Positions 37,869 through 46,435 of a stretch of 54,420 bases of DNA are shown here, piece by piece; within the stretch, counting starts at the first letter, position 1, and the number at the start of each line of letters is the position of its first letter. Made by a program: the position numbers and the translations under genes. The notes below the pieces were generated by a model. The model saw only the letters and a program-made list of their open reading frames with translations, had not been told where the DNA came from and searched no databases. The stretch comes from an uncultured Chloroflexota bacterium (GTDB lineage Bacteria; Chloroflexota; Anaerolineae; Anaerolineales; Anaerolineaceae): positions 1 to 54,420 of the forward strand of contig CADACE010000031.1 of the NCBI GenBank assembly GCA_902786265.1, given 5' to 3'.

Positions 37869-37896
37869 TTGACATCGTGTATACTCATATTATACG
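37869..37896 (+). promoter_or_regulatory. Sigma70-type promoter for the DUF5679 gene
   Basis: TTGACA (37869-37874), a 16-bp spacer and TATACG (37891-37896). The spacer and -10 contain the inverted repeat GTATA ... TATAC, a possible operator. The start codon is about 90 bp downstream. Confidence 0.55.
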
Positions 37897-37984
37897 AGAC
37901 AATCAGAGTAATATTCTGGTGTACAGTAAATAAAGGAGTTGCTTTCAGCTCCGTGAAAATCCATATCAAACTTGGAGGTAATAA

Positions 37985-38158
37985 ATGGAAGGATATTGTG
38001 TAAAATGTAAGGCAAAGCGTGAGATCCAGAATCCCACTGCTGGTTTCAACAAACGTGGTTCTGCTGTTGTTTTCGGCACTTGCCCGGAATGCGGCACCAA
38101 GATCTATCGCATCGGCCGAACTGAACTTCATGAGGGTATGGAACCCCCTGCGAAATAA
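37985..38158 (+). CDS. DUF5679 mini zinc-ribbon protein
   Basis: 57 residues; ATG 37985 preceded by TTGGAGGTAATAA. Reads MEGYCVKCKAKREI, with the second Cys pair in GTCPECGTKIYRIGRT. This pattern is DUF5679, which I associate with Chloroflexota and some Archaea; it is the main taxonomic clue of the window. Two CxxC knuckles likely bind one zinc. Function unknown; gene has its own promoter and terminator and sits between csp and birA. Confidence 0.85.
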   Translation: MEGYCVKCKAKREIQNPTAGFNKRGSAVVFGTCPECGTKIYRIGRTELHEGMEPPAK

Positions 38159-38181
38159 TCATTGATTATTTCAAATCAAAT

Positions 38182-38216
38182 CAAAAGCTGTCTCAAAGGG
38201 CAGCTTTTGGATTTTA
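38182..38216 (+). terminator. Rho-independent terminator after DUF5679
   Basis: CAAAAGCTG pairs with CAGCTTTTG around a short loop, followed by GATTTTAA. Confidence 0.75.
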
Positions 38217-38290
38217 ATAAGCTGTGTTTGACAGCTTTATCTAATCATTATGATAGTTATTAAAGTTATGCGGATCCCGGAGATCATAAA

Positions 38291-39085
38291 ATGGAAAAAC
38301 TGATAAAGGAAGAATTACAGAAGGCATTATCCGATCTTGCTGTCGGTGAAATCTACTGTTTCGACAGTATAGGCTCCACCAATGATTTCGGCTTTGAACG
38401 CTCTTCCGCCGGAGATCCGGATATGACGATCATAACAGCTTTTGAACAGACGAAAGGCCGCGGCAGGATGCAGCGGACATGGGTCACAAAACCCGGAACA
38501 TCTCTTCCCATGACAGTGATCATCCGTCCGGCATCCGCGGAAATGGCCTTTCTCAACCTGTTTTCCCCGCTGACAGGACTGGCACTTCGGGAAGCGCTGA
38601 GAAAAGATTACGGGATCGAAAGCCTCATAAAATGGCCGAATGATGTTTTATTGAACCGGAAAAAGATATCCGGAATATTATGTGAAACGCAATGGGAAGG
38701 CGAACGACTCAACGCATTGATCCTCGGTGTTGGCATCAACCTGCTTCACGGTTCCGCGCCGAATATCCCGGATATCACTTACCCGGCATCATCGGTGGAA
38801 GATGAAACCGCTATCGCCATTCCCCGTACAGACTGGATCCACAGTTTTCTTTCTCAGCTCATACACCTCCGTCCGTTGCTGGGGAAGCCCGAATTCTTTA
38901 GATTATGGGAGGAATGCCTGGCTTATAAAGGTGAAGACGCCCTGCTCGTTCGTCAGGACGGAACCCGTGAACTCTGCCGTGTTCAGGGGATCGCTCCGGA
39001 TGGCAGTCTGCTCACAACAGACAAAACCGGGCGAACCCGGTCCTGGCTTGCGGGAGAAATTTCCCTCAGACCGGCTGAGAATTAA
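38291..39085 (+). CDS. birA: Biotin-[acetyl-CoA-carboxylase] ligase, no HTH domain
   Basis: 264 residues. GRGRMQRTW is the biotinoyl-AMP loop, KWPNDVL the biotin-binding motif and ILGVGINL completes the catalytic core; a C-terminal SH3-like domain follows (LLTTDKTGRTRSW). The N-terminal DNA-binding domain of E. coli BirA is missing, so it modifies biotin carboxyl-carrier proteins but should not act as a repressor. Its end overlaps the convergent peptidase gene by 4 bp. Confidence 0.93.
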   Translation: MEKLIKEELQKALSDLAVGEIYCFDSIGSTNDFGFERSSAGDPDMTIITAFEQTKGRGRMQRTWVTKPGTSLPMTVIIRPASAEMAFLNLFSPLTGLALREALRKDYGIESLIKWPNDVLLNRKKISGILCETQWEGERLNALILGVGINLLHGSAPNIPDITYPASSVEDETAIAIPRTDWIHSFLSQLIHLRPLLGKPEFFRLWEECLAYKGEDALLVRQDGTRELCRVQGIAPDGSLLTTDKTGRTRSWLAGEISLRPAEN

Positions 39086-39960
39086 AAATCAAGAATAAAA
39101 GAATAAAGCACTCGATAAACAGCCTGTAGACTTTCTTCAGAAAGCTTATCTGCCGTATCGGAAAGCGTATGCCACCAGAGATAGTCAAAATCGATCAGAT
39201 CCGCCGCGGGGATACCTTTTTCGATAAAGGGGATATGGTCATCATACATGGCATATTTTTCCTGGTTAATGAACTGTTTGGAATAACCGAGTTTCGCAGC
39301 GGTCTCAAATAACCTGTTTGTCAGATCCTGATCGGAATTCTTTTCCCGATAAATATTCAGGTCCGCATCCCCGATCATATCAGCAACGATTACGGCATCA
39401 GGCTGCTTTTCCAGTTGGCTGTACTGTTCCGCAAGCAAAGCAGAACCCAGGCACCAATCCGGCCATCCCATAATTTTTCCCTGATCTTCCGCGTCAAAAA
39501 AGGCCAGCGTGATTCGTTTGTTTTCCAACTGCGGCAGGGTCTCCGCCAGGCCAAGCAGTACCGCGGCACCGGACGCGCCGTCATTTGCTCCCGGGACAGG
39601 CTTCTGCCTGTTGGCTGACGTTTTTTCCTGGTCAGCCAAGATCCGCGAATCGAAATGCGCACCGATGACGATCCATTTTCCTTCGGTATTCTCTCTGCCC
39701 CTTTCCGCGATGATGTTCCGCACCGGTTTTCCCTGATAGCGCTCCGCTTCGCTGCTGACAGTCCATCCCGCTTTTTCCAGCTTTGAGACTGTCTGTTCAA
39801 CAAACGCGGCATGGGCATCGCTGCCGGGTATCCTGGGACCAAGCTCCATCTGCTGCCGGACCAGCGGCATCAGAGCGATCTTCGGATCTTTCGCAGTGCT
39901 GCAGGAGACCAAAATAAACACAGCGGACAGTATCAGGGAAAAAAACATGATCCGTTTCAT
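39082..39960 (-). CDS. M28 family metallopeptidase lipoprotein
   Basis: 292 residues. A lipoprotein signal peptide ends in the lipobox LVSCS. Metal-ligand motifs appear in order: GAHFDSR (His), GANDGASGAA (Asp), DAEDQG (Glu-Asp), DMIGD (Asp) and WWHTLSDTADK (His). This is the M28 fold of aminopeptidases and of glutaminyl cyclases; AEDQG and DDHIPF resemble the cyclase branch. Anchored on the outer face of the membrane, it would trim or cyclise N-termini of peptides. Substrate unknown. Confidence 0.88.
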   Translation of the reverse strand: MKRIMFFSLILSAVFILVSCSTAKDPKIALMPLVRQQMELGPRIPGSDAHAAFVEQTVSKLEKAGWTVSSEAERYQGKPVRNIIAERGRENTEGKWIVIGAHFDSRILADQEKTSANRQKPVPGANDGASGAAVLLGLAETLPQLENKRITLAFFDAEDQGKIMGWPDWCLGSALLAEQYSQLEKQPDAVIVADMIGDADLNIYREKNSDQDLTNRLFETAAKLGYSKQFINQEKYAMYDDHIPFIEKGIPAADLIDFDYLWWHTLSDTADKLSEESLQAVYRVLYSFILDF

Positions 39961-39983
39961 AGAAGCAGCCTTTCTTTATTTTT

Positions 39984-40007
39984 ATTATACGCTTATTACA
40001 ATTGTAA
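39984..40007 (-). promoter_or_regulatory. -10 box and palindrome for the M28 gene
   Basis: Minus-strand TATAAT at 39984-39989; six bases further upstream is the perfect 12-bp palindrome TTACAATTGTAA (39996-40007), in the -35 zone. It could be an operator; the factor is unknown. The ATG is 24 bp downstream. Confidence 0.5.
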
Positions 40008-40288
40008 AATAAAGTTGAATACCGCGAGCCAAATTGATTGGAAAATGAGTCACTATTTTATCCGATATTTGAAGATGCATTTAAGGATAATAGTTGAGAT
40101 TTTTGTTTACAGGGTATATTGGCGGGAAAGGCAAAAGATTGATTACCAGGAAATATGATTTCCCTCACACATTTATTGAAAATGAATAATAAAAACCGCA
40201 TTTCTGCGCTGAAATTTATCAAGAGAATCAACAGACTTTTTTGTGGTAAAATCAGAATATCTGGCAGTTTATAGGCATTTTAACCTCT

Positions 40289-40334
40289 ATAATCTGCCAA
40301 AACATATAATTTTTCATGCAATTTGGCAGATTAT
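40289..40334 (+). promoter_or_regulatory. 13-bp inverted repeat around the promoter of the DUF234 ATPase gene
   Basis: ATAATCTGCCAAA (40289-40301) and TTTGGCAGATTAT (40322-40334) form a perfect inverted repeat with a 20-nt loop. A TATAAT is in the loop (40305-40310) and another overlaps the left arm (40288-40293). CTGGCAGTTTATA at 40261 is a partial third copy. The right arm ends 10 bp before ATG 40345, so it may work as an operator or as an RNA hairpin on the ribosome site. Confidence 0.65.
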
Positions 40335-40344
40335 AAGGGGTATT

Positions 40345-41766
40345 ATGAAGATTATTGGAAGAAAACGAGAAATTGATGCTCTTACGATGTGCGTTGATTC
40401 CCAAAAACCGGAATTCGTTGTAATTTATGGCAGGAGAAGGGTTGGCAAAACTTACCTGGTGAAAGAATACTTCAATAATCAATTCTCCTTTTATGCAACC
40501 GGTCTTTCAGAAGAAAAAACAAATGGTCAGCTAAAGGCTTTCAATAAGAGTTTGATAGAATATGGCTGCAAAGAAAAAAAACAACCTGCGGACTGGTTCG
40601 AGGCTTTCTCCAGATTGAAAGAAATTCTCATATCCCCAAATGTTTACCATGAACCGGTCAATAATAAAATCGTCGTGTTTCTTGACGAGTTGCCCTGGAT
40701 GGATACTGCCCGATCTGATTTCAAAAGCGCTCTGGATTATTTCTGGAACAGTTTCGGATCCTCTATGGAAGATTTGCTGCTGATTGTTTGCGGTTCAGCG
40801 ACTTCCTGGATTGTAGATAATCTGCTGAAAAACAGAAAAGGATTTCATAACCGACTCACAAAACAAATTCATTTGATGCCCTTTTTCCTGAACGAATGTG
40901 AAGCTCTGCTCATTAATAACGGGATGGTCATGACAAGAGGACAGGTTATCGAATGTTATATGACATTTGGCGGAATTCCGTATTATCTGAACCTAATGGA
41001 CCGTCGCTTGAGCCTGGCTCAGAATATTGATGAAATTTGTTTCAAGGAATATGGTTCCCTCACAAGCGAGTATGACAACCTATTTTATTCCCTCTTCAAA
41101 AAGCCGGAAAAACATCTCGCAATAATTGAATCCCTCTCGGAAAATAAAGAAGGTATGACCAGACAGGAACTTTTGAAAGCGCTGAAAATTGAAAGCGGAT
41201 CTCTAATGACCAAAAACCTGGTTGAACTGGAACAATGCGGATTTATACGAAAATACATGAACTTCTCCAAATCCAAATATGAAGCATATTACCAACTTAC
41301 AGATCCGTTTGTTTTATTCAGTCTGCGGTTTCTCAAAGAAAAAGAACATGGATCTTGGATGAGTTATATCAACACGCCATCATACAATGCATGGCGTGGA
41401 AATGCCTTCGAGATCGTTTGTCTTAATCATATTCCGCAGATAAAAAGAGCTCTGGGGATCTTCGGCGTTGATACCTTTGAATACGCATGGATTAGTAATA
41501 ATTCAGGTCATGGTGCACAAATCGATCTGCTGATTGACCGAAAAGATGGTGTCATCAATTTGTGCGAGATGAAATTCAGTAATGAGCCCTATGAAATTAC
41601 ATTGAATGAATTCAAAAAACTGCAAAACAGATTAGCTGTGTTTCAACAGGAAACCAAGACAGGAAAAGCGGTTCATATTACTCTTATATCTGCCAATGGA
41701 ATCAGAAAAAATAAATATTCGGATATTGCTCAAAGCATTATCAATGGAGATGATTTATTTACATAA
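40345..41766 (+). CDS. AAA-type ATPase with DUF234 nuclease-like domain
   Basis: 473 residues from ATG 40345, with AAGGGG upstream; the frame is open to 40243 but the extra residues do not fit. The start MKIIGRKREI is typical for this ATPase family. Walker A GRRRVGKTYLV, Walker B VVFLDELPW, a winged-helix region and a C-terminal DUF234 domain. AQIDLLIDRKDG and LCEMKFS give the Asp and Glu-x-Lys of a PD-(D/E)XK nuclease-like core. The family is widespread in Archaea and anaerobic bacteria, often in several copies; its job is unknown. Confidence 0.85.
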   Translation: MKIIGRKREIDALTMCVDSQKPEFVVIYGRRRVGKTYLVKEYFNNQFSFYATGLSEEKTNGQLKAFNKSLIEYGCKEKKQPADWFEAFSRLKEILISPNVYHEPVNNKIVVFLDELPWMDTARSDFKSALDYFWNSFGSSMEDLLLIVCGSATSWIVDNLLKNRKGFHNRLTKQIHLMPFFLNECEALLINNGMVMTRGQVIECYMTFGGIPYYLNLMDRRLSLAQNIDEICFKEYGSLTSEYDNLFYSLFKKPEKHLAIIESLSENKEGMTRQELLKALKIESGSLMTKNLVELEQCGFIRKYMNFSKSKYEAYYQLTDPFVLFSLRFLKEKEHGSWMSYINTPSYNAWRGNAFEIVCLNHIPQIKRALGIFGVDTFEYAWISNNSGHGAQIDLLIDRKDGVINLCEMKFSNEPYEITLNEFKKLQNRLAVFQQETKTGKAVHITLISANGIRKNKYSDIAQSIINGDDLFT

Positions 41767-41834
41767 CCGGATACCTTTATCCGGAAGCTTATCAGACAAG
41801 GCCTTCTGTTTTGCGTCTGGAGATGATATCACAC

Positions 41835-41882
41835 AAAGAAAAACGGCTTCACGGGAGAGGACAAACACCCCTGTGAAGCCGT
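41835..41882 (-). terminator. Rho-independent terminator after ftsH
   Basis: On the minus strand AACGGCTTCAC pairs with GTGAAGCCGTT (41842-41882) and is followed by TTTTCTTTG. It ends 32 bp after the ftsH stop. Confidence 0.85.
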
Positions 41883-41913
41883 TATACTCAGCAACCGTTT
41901 TCAGGCTGAGGCA

Positions 41914-43770
41914 CTATGAGAGTGGCTGCGGCGTAGCGGTAGACTTTCCGTTCGGCGGCGGGAAGAGTTCCTCAAATTCCGCCTGGCTGAGGGTTTCAAC
42001 CTCAAGCAGTTTTTCCGCGACAAGGACGAGCTTATCATCGTATTCCCTCAAAATCTCTTTCGCCTTTTCGTAAGCTTCCTGAACCATGCGCTTCACTTCA
42101 ACATCAATGGCTTCTGCCACGGATTCGGAGTAATTGCGCTGTTCAGAGATCTCACGGCCGAGGAAGACCATCTCATCCTTCTTACCATAAGCCATCGGGC
42201 CCAAATTACTCATACCCAGCTGGGTCACCATGGAGCGTGCCAGCTGACTGCAGCGTTCAATATCATTGGAAGCGCCGGAAGTGATGTCATCAAATTTCAG
42301 TTCTTCCGCGGCGCGTCCGCCCATCAGGGAGACCATTTCCGCCAGCAGCTGTTTTCTGGAGCTCAGTACCCGGTCTTCAGACGGCAGATGCATGGTATAC
42401 CCGCCAGCAGCTCCGCGTCCGATGATCGTGATGCGGTGGATCGGGTCGGATTCCGGCATGACATTCATCACAACGGCATGGCCCGCTTCATGATAGGCGA
42501 TAATGCGGCGTTCGGAGCGGGAAATCACCCGGCTCTTCTTCTCCGGCCCCATCATGACCTTTTCGATGGCTTCCTCAAATTCAGCGTTGCCGATGGAGTG
42601 TTTATTCCGCCGGGCTGCCAGGATCGCCGCTTCATTCACAAGGTTTTCAAGGTCCGCACCGACAAAACCGGTGGTACCCCGGGCGATCTTTGCCAGATCC
42701 ACATCCGGTTCGACCGGTTTGCCTTTGGTATGAACCCCGAGGATCAGTTCTCGGCCGCGGACATCCGGACGGTCAATAACGACCTGGCGGTCAAAACGTC
42801 CCGGGCGCAGCAGAGCCGGATCCAGAATATCCGGGCGGTTGGTAGCCGCGAGCACGATAACGTTGGTATCCGTACCGAAGCCATCCATTTCAACCAGCAT
42901 CTGGTTCAGGGTCTGTTCCCGTTCATCATGGCTGCCGCCGAGACCGGCACCGCGCTGGCGCCCTACCGCGTCAATTTCATCAATAAAAATGATGCAGGGG
43001 CTGTTCTTGCGTGCCTGGTCAAACAGGTCACGGACACGGCTTGCACCCACACCGACGAACATTTCCACGAATTCGGAACCGCTGATGGAGAAGAAGGGAA
43101 CTCCCGCTTCCCCGGAAACAGCTTTGGCGAGCAGGGTTTTCCCCGTACCCGGAGATCCGACCAGCAAAACGCCTTTCGGGATCCGTGCGCCGAGAGATGT
43201 GAACTTCTGCGGTTCTTTCAAAAATTCAACGACTTCCGCCAGCTCAGCTTTTGACTCCTCGATTCCCGCGACATCCGCGAAAGTGACCGTTGGGCGGTCA
43301 CCCTTCATCATCTTGGCATGCGATTTTCCGAAGCTCATCGCTCCGCCGCCGCCACCCTGCTGTTTGAAGAAAAACAGCATAAAGGCACCGAACAGGATGA
43401 TCGGGAGGAAGGAAATCAACAGTGACAAAGCAGTAAGCCATGGGGAAGGTTGTTTTACTTCGATCGAAATATTCTTAGACGCAAGATCAGGTGCGTCAAC
43501 CCCCAAAATGGAAAGCTGTTCCAGGAGCGTCGCGTTTGGTTCGATATAAGTTTTTGAAATGCTTTTTGTATCATTAAACCGTATAATCACCTGATCATCG
43601 TCGATCACCAGACTGCTGACACGCCGGGCTTTGATGGATTCTGCCAACTCATTAATGGACATCAGCTCATTGGAAGTCCGTTCACCGGTAAATGCATAAA
43701 TAATTAAAGATATGATGCCGATAATGAGGAGGAAGTAGACAATAGAAGGTTGTTTATTCTGTTGATTCAC
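41914..43770 (-). CDS. ftsH: ATP-dependent zinc metalloprotease FtsH
   Basis: 618 residues, GTG start 43770 behind AGGAGG. Two membrane helices (about 9-27 and 112-134) flank a small extracytoplasmic domain. AAA core: Walker [12 protein letters not shown] (about 207-217), Walker [12 protein letters not shown], and the second region of homology [20 protein letters not shown]. Protease: zinc motif HEAGHAV (about 426-432) and a downstream Asp in [11 protein letters not shown]. It degrades misassembled membrane proteins and regulators. Single gene with extended -10 promoter. Confidence 0.97.
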   Translation of the reverse strand: MNQQNKQPSIVYFLLIIGIISLIIYAFTGERTSNELMSINELAESIKARRVSSLVIDDDQVIIRFNDTKSISKTYIEPNATLLEQLSILGVDAPDLASKNISIEVKQPSPWLTALSLLISFLPIILFGAFMLFFFKQQGGGGGAMSFGKSHAKMMKGDRPTVTFADVAGIEESKAELAEVVEFLKEPQKFTSLGARIPKGVLLVGSPGTGKTLLAKAVSGEAGVPFFSISGSEFVEMFVGVGASRVRDLFDQARKNSPCIIFIDEIDAVGRQRGAGLGGSHDEREQTLNQMLVEMDGFGTDTNVIVLAATNRPDILDPALLRPGRFDRQVVIDRPDVRGRELILGVHTKGKPVEPDVDLAKIARGTTGFVGADLENLVNEAAILAARRNKHSIGNAEFEEAIEKVMMGPEKKSRVISRSERRIIAYHEAGHAVVMNVMPESDPIHRITIIGRGAAGGYTMHLPSEDRVLSSRKQLLAEMVSLMGGRAAEELKFDDITSGASNDIERCSQLARSMVTQLGMSNLGPMAYGKKDEMVFLGREISEQRNYSESVAEAIDVEVKRMVQEAYEKAKEILREYDDKLVLVAEKLLEVETLSQAEFEELFPPPNGKSTATPQPLS

Positions 43771-43800
43771 GTTATTTTGCCTCCTGTAAAATCACAATCC

Positions 43801-43809
43801 ATTATACCA
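43801..43809 (-). promoter_or_regulatory. Extended -10 promoter for ftsH
   Basis: Minus-strand TGGTATAAT (TGn plus TATAAT) about 30 bp before the GTG start. A TTGTGA sequence 19 bp upstream is a weak -35. Confidence 0.55.
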
Positions 43810-43885
43810 ACGGAAATACAGGATTTCACAATTAAGAGGAAATTCTATTGGAATATTAATAAACGGATATGAAACACAAAGGCAC

Positions 43886-43930
43886 AAAAAACGGTTTCGC
43901 GAGACAAGAACTTATCCGGCAAAACCGTTC
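43886..43930 (-). terminator. Rho-independent terminator after efp
   Basis: Minus strand: AACGGTTTTGC and GCGAAACCGTT form the stem and TTTTTTG follows; it lies about 45 bp past the efp stop. Confidence 0.75.
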
Positions 43931-43970
43931 CCTGTGCAATATTCGCTGAAATTATTGTTTTCTATCCTTC

Positions 43971-44528
43971 TCAGACACGGGTGACATAGTTCCCGTTCGT
44001 GGTATCCACACGAATCGTGTCGCCTTCCTTGACAAAGTTCGGGACCATTACCTTGGCGCCGGTTTCGACAGTGACCTGTTTGGTCACGCCGGTGGCGGTA
44101 TCGCCGCGGACAGCGGTCTCAGCGCTGGTCACGAGCAGGTCCACGTTGATCGGCAGTTCCACATCGATGATCTCATCGTGGTAGAATGTCAGTTTGACCG
44201 GAATGCCTTCCTTGAGGTAAGGAGCGGCATCGACCAAAACCTTGGCGGGAACTGCAGGCTGGTCAAAGGTTTCATTATTCATGAAATAATAAAAATCACC
44301 GTCGCTGTAAAGGTAATTTACATTCTGGAATTCGAGGGAGACATCCTGGACACGGTTGCCGGATGTGAATGTCCGTTCGAAGGTTGCTCCGGTGCGAAGG
44401 TTGCGGGCTTTGATGCGGATGGAAGCATTGCCGCGGCCGGACTTGTTGTGTTCATAATCCAAAACCTTCAGCAGGTTGCCATCGATCTCAAAAGTTACGC
44501 CTTTTCTTAATTCATTAACATCGATCAT
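43971..44528 (-). CDS. efp: Elongation factor P
   Basis: 185 residues, full length, with three beta-barrel domains. MIDVNELRKGVTFEIDG, LPINVDLLVTSAE and the end TIRVDTTNGNYVTRV match EF-P. It binds between the P and E sites and relieves stalling at polyproline. At the tip of domain I the loop reads NKSGRGNAS: the residue normally Lys34 in E. coli is Arg32 here, as in EarP-type (rhamnosylated) EF-Ps. No modifying enzyme gene is adjacent. Confidence 0.97.
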   Translation of the reverse strand: MIDVNELRKGVTFEIDGNLLKVLDYEHNKSGRGNASIRIKARNLRTGATFERTFTSGNRVQDVSLEFQNVNYLYSDGDFYYFMNNETFDQPAVPAKVLVDAAPYLKEGIPVKLTFYHDEIIDVELPINVDLLVTSAETAVRGDTATGVTKQVTVETGAKVMVPNFVKEGDTIRVDTTNGNYVTRV

Positions 44529-44591
44529 AATTTACTCTCATTCTGATTGAAAATCTGACAGTTTGCGTCAAAACGGACAAACAGCTTTTTC

Positions 44592-44597
44592 ATTATA
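44592..44597 (-). promoter_or_regulatory. -10 box for efp
   Basis: Minus-strand TATAAT about 65 bp before ATG 44528. No good -35 seen. Confidence 0.4.
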
Positions 44598-44660
44598 TCA
44601 TGATTTTTAGCGGAATTGATCACAGAAGTACCGATTACTGATAAATTTCACGGCGGGGAA

Positions 44661-44900
44661 TCAGCCGGCTGCCGCAATCTTTTCCGCGATTTCTCCCGCG
44701 CTTTTCATGTGCAGTGCGCTTTTCATGTCAAAGCGGATCCCGAATTCGCTCTCGATCGCGGCGATCAGAGAGATCTGCGCGAGCGAATCCCAGTCATCAA
44801 TATCATCTGCTGTCGTCGCTTCACTGATTTCCAGTGTATCGTCATCAAACACATCCCGGAACACGGAATTTAGTCTTTTATAGATTTCGTCTTTTGTCAT
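44661..44900 (-). CDS. Acyl carrier protein
   Basis: 79 residues from ATG 44900; a TTG four codons upstream also exists. The motif DDWDSLAQISLIAAIE carries the Ser that accepts 4'-phosphopantetheine in DSL. The protein is acidic and helical as expected. No fatty-acid or polyketide genes are next to it, so it may serve a dedicated pathway such as D-alanyl or amino-acyl transfer. The divergence of loop I from AcpP suggests it is not the main fatty-acid carrier. Confidence 0.85.
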   Translation of the reverse strand: MTKDEIYKRLNSVFRDVFDDDTLEISEATTADDIDDWDSLAQISLIAAIESEFGIRFDMKSALHMKSAGEIAEKIAAAG

Positions 44901-45110
44901 TTTATTTTCCAAACCCGGATCCGCCGAAAGACTGCGAAAATCTGCTTCGCTGCCCCGGATCCTGAATTATTTTTTCAAACTTTTCTTTCTGATCCGACAG
45001 AATTGTTTTATAAGGCATTCAGACATTCGGACCGCCTTACCTTTCCTATTATACACGGGTTCAGACCGAAAAGCCAAACCGGATAATGTGTCGGATGAAT
45101 CCTTCGATTA

Positions 45111-45139
45111 TACAATAAATTGTAAGATAGATTTATAAT
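45111..45139 (+). promoter_or_regulatory. Palindrome and -10 box upstream of the Cys-rich/radical SAM pair
   Basis: TACAATAAATTGTA (45111-45124) is a perfect palindrome overlapping the -35 zone, and TATAAT follows at 45134-45139. It resembles the TTACAATTGTAA palindrome before the M28 gene. Confidence 0.45.
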
Positions 45140-45226
45140 ACAACACATGCATTGTTCGATCATCACTGTCATAGCTGGGATGATTATACCGGTGGCATTG
45201 ATTATTATCACTTCAAAGAGGTTCAG

Positions 45227-45565
45227 ATGTTTGGAAAAGCCAAATGTAAAATTCTGAAATCGATCCGGGTAAAAATTGCCGAAGAAAACAACATTCCCTA
45301 TGAGCCCAAAAAATGTACCTTCGAAAGCGATTGTCCGGGTACATGTCCGCAATGTGAAGCGGAAGTGAGGTATCTCGAAGAACAATTGATGATGAAACAC
45401 GTTATGGAAGGTGAGATCCATGTAAATGGATTGATCACGAAAAAGGCGCAGGATCAATGGCAGGAAGAACTTGATCCTGCGAAGAAAGAAAAAATCCAGG
45501 ATACTAAAGTAAAAACTGCAGAAATACCGCTGCTGCGCGGCCTAAAAAAAAGATGGCCGTTTTAA
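45227..45565 (+). CDS. Small Cys-rich protein paired with a radical SAM enzyme
   Basis: 112 residues from ATG 45227, behind AAAGAGG; an ATG at 45152 lies further upstream in frame. Pattern KCKILKSIRVKIAEENNIPYE, then CTFESDCPGTCPQCEAE: four Cys within 17 residues after an early Cys. I recall homologous proteins in many gut anaerobes with the string GTCPxCExE, often near radical SAM genes. It could bind a cluster or be a substrate. It lies 39 bp before the radical SAM gene. Confidence 0.65.
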   Translation: MFGKAKCKILKSIRVKIAEENNIPYEPKKCTFESDCPGTCPQCEAEVRYLEEQLMMKHVMEGEIHVNGLITKKAQDQWQEELDPAKKEKIQDTKVKTAEIPLLRGLKKRWPF

Positions 45566-45604
45566 ATTTTCAAACATTCGTAATATCATTTTTCGTAAAC
45601 AAAT

Positions 45605-46222
45605 ATGTCTGATACTATACTCTATCCGCTCCTCTCCATATCACGTTTACGTATCGGGCTTGACGGAGTCGGCGTTACGTCACTCATAGCCGGAGCCGGC
45701 TGTCCGCTGCGCTGCCGCTGGTGTCTGAATAAAAAACTCCTGCAGGAAGCGCCCGCAAAACCCGTGACAGCCGAAAAGCTGATCGATATGGTGAAAATTG
45801 ACGACCTGTATTTCAGAGCTACCGGTGGAGGCGTTACCTTTGGAGGCGGAGAATCCCTTTTACATGCAAACTTTTTGCTGCGCTTCCGCGAATTGTGCCC
45901 GGAAGACTGGAACATCAGCGCGGAAACCAGCCTTGCTGTACCGGAAGAAAATATCCGCACCGCACTGAAAGTCGTTAATGACTTCATTGTTGACTGCAAA
46001 GACCTCGATCCCGTGATTTACCGGAACTACACCGGCGGGGATCCGGCATTGATGCGGAGAAACCTGCAGATTTTATTGGATGAGGCCGGTCCGAAGCGGG
46101 TCCTCGTGCGTGTCCCGCTCATACCGAAATTCAATAAGCAGTCCAATCAGCAGCACAGTGCCGAACTGCTCAGGCAGATGGGATTTACAAATTTAGACCT
46201 TTTTACCTACATCAAACGCTGA
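45605..46222 (+). CDS. Radical SAM protein, activase-like
   Basis: 205 residues. GCPLRCRWC (CX3CX2C) binds the [4Fe-4S] cluster and GGVTFGGGESLL is the glycine-rich SAM site, as in glycyl-radical activating enzymes. It is shorter than PflA (about 246) and has no ferredoxin-like insert. ATG 45605 has a weak ribosome site. No glycyl-radical enzyme is in the window, so the target is unknown; the neighbouring small Cys-rich protein is the obvious candidate partner. Confidence 0.8.
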   Translation: MSDTILYPLLSISRLRIGLDGVGVTSLIAGAGCPLRCRWCLNKKLLQEAPAKPVTAEKLIDMVKIDDLYFRATGGGVTFGGGESLLHANFLLRFRELCPEDWNISAETSLAVPEENIRTALKVVNDFIVDCKDLDPVIYRNYTGGDPALMRRNLQILLDEAGPKRVLVRVPLIPKFNKQSNQQHSAELLRQMGFTNLDLFTYIKR

Positions 46223-46389
46223 GTCACGGAGACAGATTCGCGTGCGCGCCAGGACAGTTCAATGATCCGGTTCATACCGCGGATATGTCACCTGTGCACT
46301 CGGAGATACACTGCAGCATGACAGGCAGATGCTTTCAGCCATACCGGAAAGGACTGATTCAATAATATCATTTTTACCGATTAATGCTT

Positions 46390-46395
46390 TATAAT
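46390..46395 (+). promoter_or_regulatory. -10 box for the receptor kinase
   Basis: TATAAT 41 bp before ATG 46436; -35 weak. GGCGGG before the start may act as ribosome site. Confidence 0.35.
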
Positions 46396-46435
46396 TTGAA
46401 AATATCTGAGATCAACAATTCTGGCGGGCATAAAT

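Larger units (their letters stand above)
39961..40344. other. Divergent AT-rich intergenic region
   Basis: 384 bp between the peptidase gene and the DUF234 ATPase gene. It holds the regulatory elements listed separately and some short direct repeats. No gene or RNA recognised. Confidence 0.6.

Noticed and set aside
41767..41784. Hairpin CCGGATA-CCTT-TATCCGG after the DUF234 ATPase gene as a terminator
   Set aside because: Good 7-bp stem, but no T run on either strand; left uncalled.
42388..43254. 288-codon open frame on the plus strand opposite ftsH
   Set aside because: Shadow of a strongly conserved gene.
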